A stretch of 64,000 nucleotides of DNA from positions 62,001 through 126,000 of the forward strand of contig NZ_JAJVKV010000019.1 in the NCBI RefSeq assembly GCF_024198175.1. The letters are read 5' to 3'. The position numbers and the translations under genes were made by a program. The notes under the pieces were generated by a model, which was not told the DNA's origin, searched no databases, and saw only the letters and a list, made by a program, of their open reading frames with translations. Origin of the DNA: Pyxidicoccus xibeiensis. GTDB lineage: Bacteria; Myxococcota; Myxococcia; Myxococcales; Myxococcaceae. Shown in pieces: positions 9,256-17,713 of the stretch (position 1 is its first letter; each line of letters begins with the position of its first letter).

Positions 9256-9981
9256 GTGCGGTACGAGTTCCTCGTCCTGTCACTGCTGTTCCTGGTGCCG
9301 GGAGTCAGCTTCTGGCTCACGCGCCCGGACCTGCGCCCCCTGATGTTGCGAGCCGCTGGAACCTCCCTGCCGTTCGCGGCGACGGAGTGGCTCTTCTATC
9401 CGGAGTACTGGACGCCCCGGTTCCTCTTCGGGCTCGCGGACCTCATCGGCTTCGGCATCGAGGACGTGCTGTTCGTCGTGGGGCTGGGGGCCTTCTCGTC
9501 ATCGTCCTATGCGGTGGTGTTCCGCCGGACGCCCGTGCCCCAGGGCTTGCCCGTCACACGGCCCTGGCTCCGCGCCGCGGGAGCTTTCACTGCCGCCCTG
9601 GCGGTGACGGGCGCACTGCTCGCGGCGGGCGTGCCCATCCTCTATGCGGCGGTGGTGGCCATGGTGTCCGTCTCCACGGCCCTGCTGCTCGCGCGCCGTG
9701 ATCTGGCGGTTCCCAGCCTGCTCGGAGCCCTGCTGACGGCCCTCATCTACCTGGGGCTGTGCCTCGTCTTCGCCGCGCTCGTGCCCGGAGTCTTCGACCG
9801 CACGTGGAGGCCCAGCCTGCTGTTTCCGGGCAGGCTCCTGGGCGTGCCGCTCGACGAGGTGCTGTACGGGCTGGGCGCGGGCTTCGGTGCCACGGCCGTC
9901 CCGATGTGGGCCTTTGGCTGGCGCTTCATGCCGCTGCGTCAGCCCCCAGGCCTGTCCACGACTCCGTCCACCAGCCCATAG
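9256..9981 (+). CDS. Lycopene-cyclase-domain membrane protein (CrtYcd-like)
   Basis: A 241-aa polytopic protein. Both halves look like the small membrane lycopene cyclase domain found in CrtYc/CrtYd and CarR proteins: the first has WTPRFLFGLADLIGFGIEDVL and the second FPGRLLGVPLDEVLYGLGAG, each with the acidic pair region (IED, LDE) of that family. It therefore looks like a fused two-domain cyclase, acting on a linear prenyl or carotenoid chain. The GTG start has TGAGG 5 nt upstream and follows the second UbiA by 7 nt. Its 3' end overlaps the convergent ClpP-like gene by 43 bp. Related proteins cyclise other terpenoids, so the substrate need not be lycopene. Confidence 0.68.
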   Translation: MRYEFLVLSLLFLVPGVSFWLTRPDLRPLMLRAAGTSLPFAATEWLFYPEYWTPRFLFGLADLIGFGIEDVLFVVGLGAFSSSSYAVVFRRTPVPQGLPVTRPWLRAAGAFTAALAVTGALLAAGVPILYAAVVAMVSVSTALLLARRDLAVPSLLGALLTALIYLGLCLVFAALVPGVFDRTWRPSLLFPGRLLGVPLDEVLYGLGAGFGATAVPMWAFGWRFMPLRQPPGLSTTPSTSP

Positions 9982-10535
9982 TCCTTGGCCTCCTGGGCGT
10001 TCATGCGCCGCTCCGCCTCGCAGTCCAGCAGCACCTGGGTGACCGACTGGCCCGTGGCGCGTGCCAGCCGCTCGGCGAAGGTCTGGCGCATCCGGTCCAT
10101 GACCGCCGCATCCCCCGGCCTGCTGCCGCCCGTCAGGGGCGTGAGGAGGTAGTGGCTGCCAGCCATGGCGAAGCGCTGGCCCCGCGCGCCGAGCGCGAGG
10201 ATGAGCGCGGCGATTCCAGAGCACTGGCCGACGCACGTCGTCGACACGTCCGACCTCACGAACTCCATCGTGTCGCAGATGGCGAGCGCCGCGGTCACCG
10301 AGCCGCCAGGGGAGTTGAGGTAGAGGCGGATGCTCCGCGTGGGGCTCTCGCTCTCCAGGAAGAGCAGCTGCGCGACGACGCGGCTGGCTATCTCGTCGTC
10401 GATGGGGGTGCCGAGCATGATGATGCGGTCCCGGAGCAGGCGCTCTTCCAGCTCCTTCGAGGTCGAGGCCCGCGGGGCGGCGCTCACGGGAGCGGTCTGC
10501 GCGTCAGTCTTCTTGAAGGGGTTCCACCAGGCCAT
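9939..10535 (-). CDS. ClpP-like protein lacking the catalytic triad
   Basis: A 198-aa ClpP/crotonase-fold protein. LNSPGGSVTAALAI and YGLVDGVV are clear ClpP landmarks. Aligned by eye to E. coli ClpP, the active-site Ser of GQAASMG becomes Gly107 (VGQCSGIAA), the His of IHQP becomes Thr132 (LLTPLTGG), and the Asp of the ERDRF region becomes Glu175. It should be proteolytically inactive unless neighbouring Ser106 takes over. It may act as a structural subunit in mixed ClpP rings, as plant and apicomplexan ClpR do. The start follows GGAGGAA. It is the last gene of a minus-strand run behind rarA. Confidence 0.85.
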   Translation of the reverse strand: MAWWNPFKKTDAQTAPVSAAPRASTSKELEERLLRDRIIMLGTPIDDEIASRVVAQLLFLESESPTRSIRLYLNSPGGSVTAALAICDTMEFVRSDVSTTCVGQCSGIAALILALGARGQRFAMAGSHYLLTPLTGGSRPGDAAVMDRMRQTFAERLARATGQSVTQVLLDCEAERRMNAQEAKDYGLVDGVVDRPGG

Positions 10536-10569
10536 GGGTTCCTCCGAGCCCGCGTCGCCTGGCAGCAAG

Positions 10570-11904
10570 CTACTCGCCCTTGGCGGCCTTGTCCTCGCGC
10601 CACCAGTGCGTCATCCGCTCGTGGACCTCCGCTTCGTAGCCTTCCTTGCTCGGACGGTAGAAGACGGCACGCTCCAGCGGCGCGGGCAGGTACGTCTGCC
10701 CGGGCGCGTAGTGGTCCTTGAAGGTCCACGGCGGCTGGTAACCCTGCCCGTGTCCCAGCTCCTTCATCAGCTCCGTGGGGGCGTTGCGCAGGTGCAGCGG
10801 CGGGGCCGCGTTGGGGTGCTGCTCCAGGGCTTCCAGCGCCGCGTTCATCGCCTGGTAGGCGCGGTTGCTCTTCTTCGCCGTCGCCAGCGTGACGACGGCA
10901 TGGGCCACGAAGAGCCGCCCCTCCGGCATGCCGATGGAGTGGAAGCTCTCCTCGCAGGCGCGGACGATGCCGATGGCCTCGGGCATCGCCATGCCCACGT
11001 CCTCCACCGCAATCACCTTGAGCCGGCGCCACAGCGACACCACATCGCCCGTCTGGAGCAGCTTCGCCGCCCAGAAGATGGCGCCCTGCGCGTTGGAGCC
11101 CCGGCACGACTTCTGGAGCGCGCTCAGCAGGTCGAAGTGCTCGTCCCCGTCCTTGTCGTGGCGCGACAGGCTGGTACCCACCGCCTCGCGGGCCAGCTCG
11201 GGCGTTATCTCCCCACCGTCGGCGGTGAGGCTGGCCGCGAACTCCAGTGCGCCCAGCGCCTTGCGCACGTCGCCCGCGCCTCCCTTCGCCAGCAGGGTCA
11301 GCGCCTCCTCGCCCACCGTCAGCTTCCGCGCCCCGAGCCCCCGCTTCGCGTCGTCGAGCGCCCGCGTGAGCGCACCCTGGATGTCCGCCAGGGTGAGCTC
11401 CTTGAGCTGGAAGACGCGGCACCGGCTGATGAGGGCGGGGCGCACCTCGAAGCTGACATTCTCCGTAGTGGCTCCCAGCAGGACGAGCAGACCGCTCTCC
11501 ACGTGGGGCAGCGCCTGCTCCTGGACGTTCTTCGCCCAGCGGTGGATTTCGTCCACGAAGAGGACGGTGCGCCGGGAGTACTGGTTGCGCTGGCGCTCGG
11601 CCTCGGCCACCACTTCCCGGATGCGGGGGATGCCGTCCGACACCGCGGAGAGGATGACGAACTCCGCCTCGACGCTGGAGGCGAGCATGCGCGCCAGCGT
11701 CGTCTTGCCCACGCCCGGCGGGCCCCAGAACAGGGACGACACGATGGCCTTGCGCTCCATGAGCTGGCGCAGCGGAGCGCCAGGGCCGAGCAGGTGGGCC
11801 TGCCCGATGAACTCATCGGGCTTGCGCGGGCGCATCCGCTCGGCCAGCGGCGCGAAGCGGTTCACATCGACGGAAGCGGAGAAGAGGTCGGGGCCTGCGC
11901 TCAT
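10570..11904 (-). CDS. rarA: Replication-associated recombination protein A
   Basis: A 444-aa AAA+ ATPase. Walker A is GPPGVGKTT, Walker B LFVDEIHRW, sensor-type GATTENVSFEV, followed by the C-terminal MgsA region with MPEAIGIVRAC and the AP.LH.RNAPT element typical of RarA/MgsA/WRNIP1. The family works at stalled replication forks with SSB and RecA. Length is normal. It lies 33 nt after the YigZ-family gene and 34 nt before the ClpP-like gene on the same strand, so it is probably co-transcribed. Function is assigned with high confidence from the full-length motif set. Confidence 0.95.
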   Translation of the reverse strand: MSAGPDLFSASVDVNRFAPLAERMRPRKPDEFIGQAHLLGPGAPLRQLMERKAIVSSLFWGPPGVGKTTLARMLASSVEAEFVILSAVSDGIPRIREVVAEAERQRNQYSRRTVLFVDEIHRWAKNVQEQALPHVESGLLVLLGATTENVSFEVRPALISRCRVFQLKELTLADIQGALTRALDDAKRGLGARKLTVGEEALTLLAKGGAGDVRKALGALEFAASLTADGGEITPELAREAVGTSLSRHDKDGDEHFDLLSALQKSCRGSNAQGAIFWAAKLLQTGDVVSLWRRLKVIAVEDVGMAMPEAIGIVRACEESFHSIGMPEGRLFVAHAVVTLATAKKSNRAYQAMNAALEALEQHPNAAPPLHLRNAPTELMKELGHGQGYQPPWTFKDHYAPGQTYLPAPLERAVFYRPSKEGYEAEVHERMTHWWREDKAAKGE

Positions 11905-11937
11905 CGCCGTGGAGGCTCCCCTCTGCGGGGCCCACGG

Positions 11938-12564
11938 TCAACCTTCGGGCTCCTCCGCCTCGATGAGCACCTGTCCCTGGGTCAGGTCCAGGAGCGCCAC
12001 CTTGAAGTCCTCCACGCGGCTGACGGGAAGCTCCAGGCGGTAGCCCACCGTGGCCGCGTACTCCTCCGACACCACCTGGACCTCGTATGAGGGCAGGAGC
12101 CGGCGCAGGCCGTCGATGCTCGCGTACTCCAGCTCGACGGCGAGTCGGACCTTCCGCACACGCTCCGTGGTGGGAAGGCCCTCCAGCGCCTGCTGGACGC
12201 CCGAGGTGTAGGCCCGCACCAGCCCGCCCTTCCCCAGCAGCGTTCCCCCGAAGTAGCGGGTGACGACCATGGCCACGTCCCCGACACCGCCGTGGAGCAG
12301 GGCCGTCAGCATCGGCCGGCCCGCCGTCCCGTGGGGCTCGCCGTCGTCACTCATGCCCACCTGCGCCGTGGAGCCCGGAGGCCCCACGACGTAGGCCCAG
12401 CAGTTGTGGTTCGCATCCGGGAACTCGTCGCGGACGCGGGCGATGAAGGCCTTCGCCTCCTCCACCGTCGGCGCGTGGGCGGCCGTGGTGATGAAGCGGC
12501 TCTTCTCGATGTCCTGCTCCACCCGGTGGAGCCCCGCCGGGATGCGGTAGCGCTTGTCGTCCAT
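11938..12564 (-). CDS. YigZ/IMPACT-family protein
   Basis: A 208-aa protein with the IMPACT N-terminal domain (KSRFITTAAHAPTVEEA, NCWAYVVG, SDDGEPHGTAGRPML, TRYFGGTLLGKGGLVRAY) and the short C-terminal DUF1949 domain. Bacterial members such as E. coli YigZ have no settled biochemical role; the eukaryotic IMPACT protein regulates Gcn2. Length is typical. It starts 17 nt after the diiron-type gene in a dense minus-strand array, which may reflect only shared transcription. Confidence 0.92.
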   Translation of the reverse strand: MDDKRYRIPAGLHRVEQDIEKSRFITTAAHAPTVEEAKAFIARVRDEFPDANHNCWAYVVGPPGSTAQVGMSDDGEPHGTAGRPMLTALLHGGVGDVAMVVTRYFGGTLLGKGGLVRAYTSGVQQALEGLPTTERVRKVRLAVELEYASIDGLRRLLPSYEVQVVSEEYAATVGYRLELPVSRVEDFKVALLDLTQGQVLIEAEEPEG

Positions 12565-12581
12565 GGGTGCGCTGCCGCGCC

Positions 12582-13289
12582 TCAGCCGCGGCGCCCGCGT
12601 CCCCGGTAGAGGTCGTCATAGAGGTGCAGGAAGAGGTGCCCTCCCAGCGCGAGCCCCTGCTCGATTTCCTCCGCCGCTCGCGCGTCCTCTCCGTAGGGCC
12701 CGTCGAGCTGCAGGTAGAAGCCCTCCGCGTGCTCCTCGTCGAGCGTCGCGTGCGTCGGGTAGTGCGCCACCTCGGAGGCCACGAGCCACCCGCGCGAGAC
12801 GATGCCGCGCCCCAGCTCCAGCGAGATGGCGCTGAAGAGGTCCTCGATGACGCCGAACACCGCGAGCCCGGTGAGCGGCGGGTCGAACGCGGCCAGGCCC
12901 GTCAGCGCGGCGTTGAAGGCGCGCACCTCGGGCCAAGTCCCGCTCCGGCGGACACGGCTCAGGTCGGCGCCCAACCGCTCCAGGAGCAGCAGGAACGTGC
13001 GCTCATGGCCGTGTCCCAGGTCTCCGCGCCCGTGCTCGTCGAAGACGTTCTCCACGAGGGGCAGCCGCTGGTCGGGCCGGGGCAGGCGGCTCGCCAGCAG
13101 GGCCATGGGCCGGGAGAAGTGCGAGACGGCGCCAAAGAACTGGAGCTGCGTCTCGATGAAGGCCTCGCGCGCTAACGAGCCGTCCCTCAGCGCGCGCAGG
13201 TAGGGCGACTCCAGCGCATTCCACTCCGCCTTCAGTCCGGTGATGTGATGGCGCAGCTTCAGATTTCGGAGGACGGAAGGTGCACCCAT
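12582..13289 (-). CDS. Heme-oxygenase-like diiron oxidase-type protein
   Basis: A 235-aa all-helical protein of the iron-containing redox enzyme (HDO) superfamily. Candidate metal ligands are in ENVFDEHGRGD followed by HGHERTF, IEDLFSAISLE, and ATLDEEHAEGF, where the last supplies the DxxH pair. Relatives such as CADD, SznF and UndA use a dinuclear or mononuclear iron site to oxidise or cleave small molecules or fatty acids. The substrate here is unknown. The gene overlaps the GNAT gene by 31 bp and that overlaps the DUF3419 gene, so the three are likely one pathway. Confidence 0.78.
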   Translation of the reverse strand: MGAPSVLRNLKLRHHITGLKAEWNALESPYLRALRDGSLAREAFIETQLQFFGAVSHFSRPMALLASRLPRPDQRLPLVENVFDEHGRGDLGHGHERTFLLLLERLGADLSRVRRSGTWPEVRAFNAALTGLAAFDPPLTGLAVFGVIEDLFSAISLELGRGIVSRGWLVASEVAHYPTHATLDEEHAEGFYLQLDGPYGEDARAAEEIEQGLALGGHLFLHLYDDLYRGRGRRG

Positions 13290-14179
13290 GCTGTCGCTTC
13301 TACCGGGAAGGAGAGGTCGAGAGAATAGACGGTGCACACCGAGTCGGGGGCCAGGCCCGCGCTGCGCAACCATTCCGTGTGGCCCACCAGCCGCTCATCG
13401 ACGCTGAAGCAGGCGAGCGCGTCCCCGCCCCGGGCCACGAGCTCTTCACCGCAGGTGCGCAGGTATTCCGCCCAGCCGTGGGGCCACGCCTCGGGCGGCG
13501 CCGCGAGGTGCACGAGCGGCCAGGGACTGCGCGTCGACAGTCGCTGGAGGTCCTTGCTCCCGGCCGTGGTGCACCAGCCCGCCCCTTCGAGCCTCCGCCC
13601 CGGCGCCGGCCCCAGGAGCAGTCCCTCCCCCGGTGGCAGCCCGGGCCCGCCCCGAGCGTCCAGCTCCGCGAGCCGGGAGGGCGGGACGAAGTAGAGCGCC
13701 AGCCGGCTCGCGGGCCGTCCCATCCGCAGCGGATTCCAGCCGCGCGCCGTGTGCATCACATCACCCCGCGCCCCTCGCATCGCGGCGCCGTACAGCAGCC
13801 GGGTGCGGCGCAGGGCCGGAATGCGGAAGAGGTGCATGAGCCCCTGGAGGATGAGCCTTCGCGCCAGCCCCGTGCCGCGCGCGGACGCCGTCACCTTGAG
13901 GTCGCAGATGTAGAGCGAGTCGATGGAGCGGCGGCCCCGGACGGCCTTCCGGGCGACGCCGGTCACCGAGCCGAGCAGCGTGTCACCGCGCAGGGCGAGC
14001 AGGAAGTACGCCTCGCCCATGGACGAGAAGAACGGGTGGTAGTCGGGCCCGTGGTCGATGAAGAAGTGGTCCGCCCCATCCGCCAGCGGATAGAGGATGC
14101 CCTGCTCCAGCTGGCGCAGCCGCTCGACATAGGGCCCGAGCGAGTCGGGGCGGACGACCACGTAGCGCACGCCGCTCAT
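13259..14179 (-). CDS. GNAT-family N-acyltransferase
   Basis: A 306-aa protein. The N-terminal half has a GNAT fold: a SLYICDLKVTASARGTGLARR segment carries the acyl-CoA-binding V...RGxGxxRR motif A. The C-terminal half, with a PWPLVHLAAPPEAWP stretch, may be a second degenerate GNAT fold or a substrate domain. It overlaps both its neighbours, a DUF3419/BtaA-like transferase upstream by ATGA and a diiron-type protein downstream by 31 bp, so it was probably selected for coupled expression. An acyl transfer to an amino group made by the BtaA-like enzyme is an attractive but untested idea. Confidence 0.75.
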   Translation of the reverse strand: MSGVRYVVVRPDSLGPYVERLRQLEQGILYPLADGADHFFIDHGPDYHPFFSSMGEAYFLLALRGDTLLGSVTGVARKAVRGRRSIDSLYICDLKVTASARGTGLARRLILQGLMHLFRIPALRRTRLLYGAAMRGARGDVMHTARGWNPLRMGRPASRLALYFVPPSRLAELDARGGPGLPPGEGLLLGPAPGRRLEGAGWCTTAGSKDLQRLSTRSPWPLVHLAAPPEAWPHGWAEYLRTCGEELVARGGDALACFSVDERLVGHTEWLRSAGLAPDSVCTVYSLDLSFPVEATAWVHLPSSEI

Positions 14180-15147
14180 CGTCGGAATCCGACTTCGATG
14201 CGCTCGTAGAAGAGGCTGCGGTCCCTCCCGAGCAGCTCCGCGCCGAGCGCGTCGTCGAACTCGAAGGCGGGCTCGAAGAAGCGCCGTAGGTCCCGGCGGT
14301 TGTTGAGCTGCCGGCAGAGGACCGCGCAGCCGGGCCGGGCCTCGCGGGAGAGCAGCGCGGCCCAGCTCGCGACCAGCGTGTCGTCCGACCAGTCGAAGAT
14401 GTTGGAGAGCGAGACGACGTCGAAGCGCCCCAGCCCCGGGACGTCCGGGAGCGAGCCCTCGACGAGCGACAGCGTCAGCGGGCGGTCCGCGCGCAGGTAC
14501 TCGGGGGCATCCTCTGGAAGGTACCTGCCGAGCAGCACGTGCTGGAGGAACGGGTTGCGCGGAGCGTCCTCCCGCCGCAGCCCCCGCTCGAAGACGGACC
14601 GGAAGTAGCCGGGGTACGAGCCGGGCTCCGCATGCTGCGTCGCCGACGGGCCGAACATCGCGTGAAGGAACGGAGCCGCCAGCGCCAGGTCGAACGCCAC
14701 CGGCCAGTAGGGCGAGCCGAACCAGCGGGACAGCAGCGCGCCGCGCTCCCCGGCGGAGGTGGCCGGCGCGAAGAAGGCCGCGAGCTCGGAGGCCGGCGCG
14801 ACGAACTCCTCGACGAAGTGACGGAGTGTGCGGAACAGTCCCTCGAACTCACCCCGCTGGTTCAGCCCGGCCGGGTCCGCGTCGCCTACGCTGAACCGCT
14901 CCAGCGGCAGACGGCCCAGGCCCTGTGCCTTCTCCCGCACGTGGGCGAGCTGGCGCGGGTTGAAGTCGAAGCCCACCAGGTCCAGCTCCGGGTGACGCCG
15001 GGCGAGGGTGAGCAGGGTGCAGCCTCCGGAGGCCACGGTGAGGACGGCTCGCGCCTTCGTGCGTGCGACGAGCGCCAGCTCCAGCTCGGGGTCCTCGCGG
15101 ACGACGGCGAACTTCAGTCGGTACGGCGTTGAGCTCACGGGAAGCAT
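14176..15147 (-). CDS. DUF3419 (BtaA-like) aminocarboxypropyltransferase-type protein
   Basis: A 323-aa SAM-dependent enzyme of the DUF3419 family. The nucleotide-binding motif is VLTVASGGCTLLTLARR followed by GFDFNPRQLAHV, with the characteristic YWPVAFDLALA, FLQHVLLGRYLP and LSNIFDWSDD elements. The characterised member BtaA moves the 3-amino-3-carboxypropyl group of SAM onto diacylglycerol, making the homoserine head group of betaine lipids. No BtaB-type N-methyltransferase is seen nearby; instead a GNAT gene overlaps it. No strong ribosome binding site was found for this ATG, so the start is less certain. Only 39 bp separate it from the divergent desaturase. Confidence 0.75.
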   Translation of the reverse strand: MLPVSSTPYRLKFAVVREDPELELALVARTKARAVLTVASGGCTLLTLARRHPELDLVGFDFNPRQLAHVREKAQGLGRLPLERFSVGDADPAGLNQRGEFEGLFRTLRHFVEEFVAPASELAAFFAPATSAGERGALLSRWFGSPYWPVAFDLALAAPFLHAMFGPSATQHAEPGSYPGYFRSVFERGLRREDAPRNPFLQHVLLGRYLPEDAPEYLRADRPLTLSLVEGSLPDVPGLGRFDVVSLSNIFDWSDDTLVASWAALLSREARPGCAVLCRQLNNRRDLRRFFEPAFEFDDALGAELLGRDRSLFYERIEVGFRR

Positions 15148-15186
15148 TCGGCGACGGGAGGTGACGTCGACGGAGGCGCCGACTGT

Positions 15187-16149
15187 ATGGCATCGTCCCC
15201 TCCTCCCGGAACAGCCATGCCGCTTCCGACCGCTCCCCTCACTCCCTCCACGCTGCGTGCACTCGAACAAGTCGACTTCCGGCACGTTCCCCGGCTTGTC
15301 CTGTTCATCGCGTTCTACGCGGTCGCCGCGGTGCTCTCCGTCCGGCTCGCGACGGGTTCCTCCTCGGCACCGGAGTGGCTCGCACGCGTGGTGCTGTACG
15401 TCGTCGCCGCGGCGTCGCTCCACGGCATCAGCCTGTTCACCCACGAGGCCGTCCACGGCAGCCTGTCACGACGCCGCTGGCTCAACCGCCTGGGCGGTAT
15501 CGCCTGCGCGCTCCCCGTGCTCCAGAACTTCGCGGCCTACAAGGTGCTGCACCTCCGGCACCATGTGGACCTGGGCGGAGGGAAGGACCCGGACCACTAC
15601 GGCAACTACACCGGGCGGCGCTGGCTGGAGCTGCTGATGCATATCGGGCGGCTGCTGCTCGGCTACCCCGCGTACATCACCATGATTCCCATCCTCGGCT
15701 GGAAGCACGGGACGTCCTCCGAGCGCCGATGGATAGCGCTGGAGGTGACGCTGCTCGCGGTGGGCGCCGCGCTCGCGGCGGCCTTCGTGCCCGGGACGGT
15801 GCTGCTCCATGCGTGGGTGATTCCCATGCTCGTCATCAACACGCTCGTGAACATCCGGGGGATGAGCCAGCACACGTTCCTGCCGGAGAGCAACCACCCC
15901 GTCCGGGGCTCGCGCACCATCCTGTCCAACCCGGTGACGCGCTTCTTCATGTGCAACGAGAACTACCACCTGGAGCACCACCTGTATCCGCGCGTGCCCT
16001 GGTACAACCTCCCCGAGCTGCACCGGACGCTGCGCTCGGAGCTGGTGGCGCAGGGGGCTCCCTTCATCCCGTCCTATTTCTCGTTCGTGCGCGGCGTCGT
16101 CAGCGGCTCGCTCATGCGCGAGCTGAAGCGCGTCACGCCGGATGCCTGA
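15187..16149 (+). CDS. Membrane fatty-acid-desaturase-family protein
   Basis: A 320-aa membrane protein with the three His boxes of the desaturase/hydroxylase superfamily: HEAVH, HLRHH and HLEHH. These bind a di-iron centre that desaturates or hydroxylates lipid chains (or carotenoids) in the membrane. GGAGG at 15172-15176 supports this ATG; an inner ATG at 15217 is possible. The gene overlaps the following PAP2-type gene by 8 bp and is divergent from the BtaA-like operon, so both units probably share regulation. Confidence 0.88.
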   Translation: MASSPPPGTAMPLPTAPLTPSTLRALEQVDFRHVPRLVLFIAFYAVAAVLSVRLATGSSSAPEWLARVVLYVVAAASLHGISLFTHEAVHGSLSRRRWLNRLGGIACALPVLQNFAAYKVLHLRHHVDLGGGKDPDHYGNYTGRRWLELLMHIGRLLLGYPAYITMIPILGWKHGTSSERRWIALEVTLLAVGAALAAAFVPGTVLLHAWVIPMLVINTLVNIRGMSQHTFLPESNHPVRGSRTILSNPVTRFFMCNENYHLEHHLYPRVPWYNLPELHRTLRSELVAQGAPFIPSYFSFVRGVVSGSLMRELKRVTPDA

Positions 16150-17017
16150 GCGGCCGTATCCGCACGAGGCGCTGCTGGCCGGCTTCGGCGTGGCGCTCTC
16201 CGTGGCCCTGCTGGTCGTCGCGGGCCTCGACGCCGCCATCACTCCACGGGTGCTCGGGGCCACGGTCCTGTTCATCGCGAGCGTGGCGGTGCTCGCTCGC
16301 CTGGACGGGCTCGCCCACGCCTTCCGCGTGCGGCTGCTCCTGGCCTATGCCGCGACGTTCTTCTTCTACGCGTCCGTGAAGCACACCATCCCCGCCCTGG
16401 GGCTGCCGGCCCGGGACGGGTGGCTGCTCGCCGCCGATGTGCTCGTGTTCGGCGTCACGCCGTCGGCGTGGCTCCAGCAGTGGAGCACGCCGTGGGTGAA
16501 CGAGGTGTTCAGCGCGAGCTACCTCGCGTTCCACGCGTACCTGCACCTCGCGATGGCGTGGGCAGTCGTGGGGCCCCGCGCGCGGGCGGAGCGCTTCTTC
16601 ACCTACGTCTTCTCCGCGTATGTGCCGGGCATCGCCGGGTACTACCTGCTGCCGGGGCTCGGTCCGGCGGTAGCATTCCCGGAGCTCTTCACCGTGCCCA
16701 TCGAGGGCGGGTGGCTCACCCGGCTGAACGCGGCCGTGGTGGCGAGCGGCTCCTCCGCGTTCGACATCTTCCCGAGCCTGCACACGTACATCACCCTCGT
16801 GCTGCTCGAACATGACCGGCGCGAGCACCCTCGCCGCTTCCGGGCGCTGCTGCCGGTGGCCGTGGCCATCATCCTGTCCACCGTGGTGCTGCGCTACCAC
16901 TACGCCGTCGACCTGGTCGCGGGCGCTCTGTGGTTCATCGCCTTCCGCGCCGTGCTCCCGCGGCTCCAGGAGCGCTGGAGCCGCCACGGCGAGGGGCTTT
17001 CACCCTCGCCAGGCTGA
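16142..17017 (+). CDS. Aur1/Ipt1-type PAP2-superfamily membrane protein
   Basis: A 291-aa polytopic protein with the PAP2 active-site pattern FPSLHT and RYHYAVDLVAG, in which His and Asp act as nucleophile and helper. The arrangement, with late motifs and a long N-terminal membrane part, resembles the Aur1/Ipt1 inositolphosphotransferase branch rather than plain phosphatidate phosphatases. It would transfer or remove a phospho-head group at the membrane. It is translationally coupled to the desaturase. Together with the divergent BtaA-like, GNAT and diiron genes it suggests a lipid head-group pathway. Confidence 0.8.
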   Translation: MPERPYPHEALLAGFGVALSVALLVVAGLDAAITPRVLGATVLFIASVAVLARLDGLAHAFRVRLLLAYAATFFFYASVKHTIPALGLPARDGWLLAADVLVFGVTPSAWLQQWSTPWVNEVFSASYLAFHAYLHLAMAWAVVGPRARAERFFTYVFSAYVPGIAGYYLLPGLGPAVAFPELFTVPIEGGWLTRLNAAVVASGSSAFDIFPSLHTYITLVLLEHDRREHPRRFRALLPVAVAIILSTVVLRYHYAVDLVAGALWFIAFRAVLPRLQERWSRHGEGLSPSPG

Positions 17018-17026
17018 AGCAGGCCG

Positions 17027-17614
17027 TCACGCCCCCACACGCCGATACATGACGTCGGTGCGAAGCGCATACTTGAGTCCTTCGGTGACGATCGCGCCTT
17101 CGTGGAACAGATGGTGGTTGAAGAGCAGGGCGGTGCCCATGCGGGGTTTCACGGACTGCTCGAGCGCGAAGAAGTTCGTCGCGCCGCCATGCGGGCAGTC
17201 ATTCAAGTAGACGATGAAGGTGAGCAGGCTCCGTTCATTGTGGTTGCGCACGAAGGCGCCATCGAAGTGCGGAGCGAAGTACTGACCCGCCTCATAGCGA
17301 TAGCAGCGCAGGCGCTCGTTCGCTCCGCACACCTCCCACTTGCCCTCGAGCCGGCGCGGCAGGTGTGGCGCGATGCGCTCGAACAGCGTTGTCGCCAGCG
17401 GGACGTCGTCGAACATCACCCGGGTGTTGTTGCGGATGTCGGGACGCATGACGAACCCGGCCGACGTGGTGATGGGCGCCGCCGTCGGTCCTTCCTGCTC
17501 GATTCGCTCAATCATCGCGCGGCACTCCTCGGCGCTGAGCAGGTTGTCGACGGTGAGGAGGAGCGGGTTGTGCGTGCCGAGCTCATCATCGGGATTCGGA
17601 AGGAAGGGCATCAT
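17027..17614 (-). CDS. 2OG-Fe(II) oxygenase of the prolyl-4-hydroxylase family
   Basis: A 195-aa protein of the P4Hc fold. The iron ligands are His116 and Asp118 (APHFDG) and His171 (HEGAIV), and Lys181 in KYALRTDVMY binds 2-oxoglutarate, giving the complete active site. Such enzymes hydroxylate proline or other residues using oxygen and 2-oxoglutarate. Tandem ATGs at 17614 and 17611 make the exact start uncertain by one residue. It converges on the PAP2-type gene 9 bp away and has no obvious partner; the MFS gene upstream on the same strand ends about 100 bp before it. Confidence 0.9.
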   Translation of the reverse strand: MMPFLPNPDDELGTHNPLLLTVDNLLSAEECRAMIERIEQEGPTAAPITTSAGFVMRPDIRNNTRVMFDDVPLATTLFERIAPHLPRRLEGKWEVCGANERLRCYRYEAGQYFAPHFDGAFVRNHNERSLLTFIVYLNDCPHGGATNFFALEQSVKPRMGTALLFNHHLFHEGAIVTEGLKYALRTDVMYRRVGA

Positions 17615-17713
17615 GGGGACATCCGAAGGCAAGTGGTGGGGGCGCTCGCCCGATACGCGTACGTGAAGGCCGTGCACCCCGGGTTCCACGGTCTGACGGT
17701 TCCGGCGCTTCCG

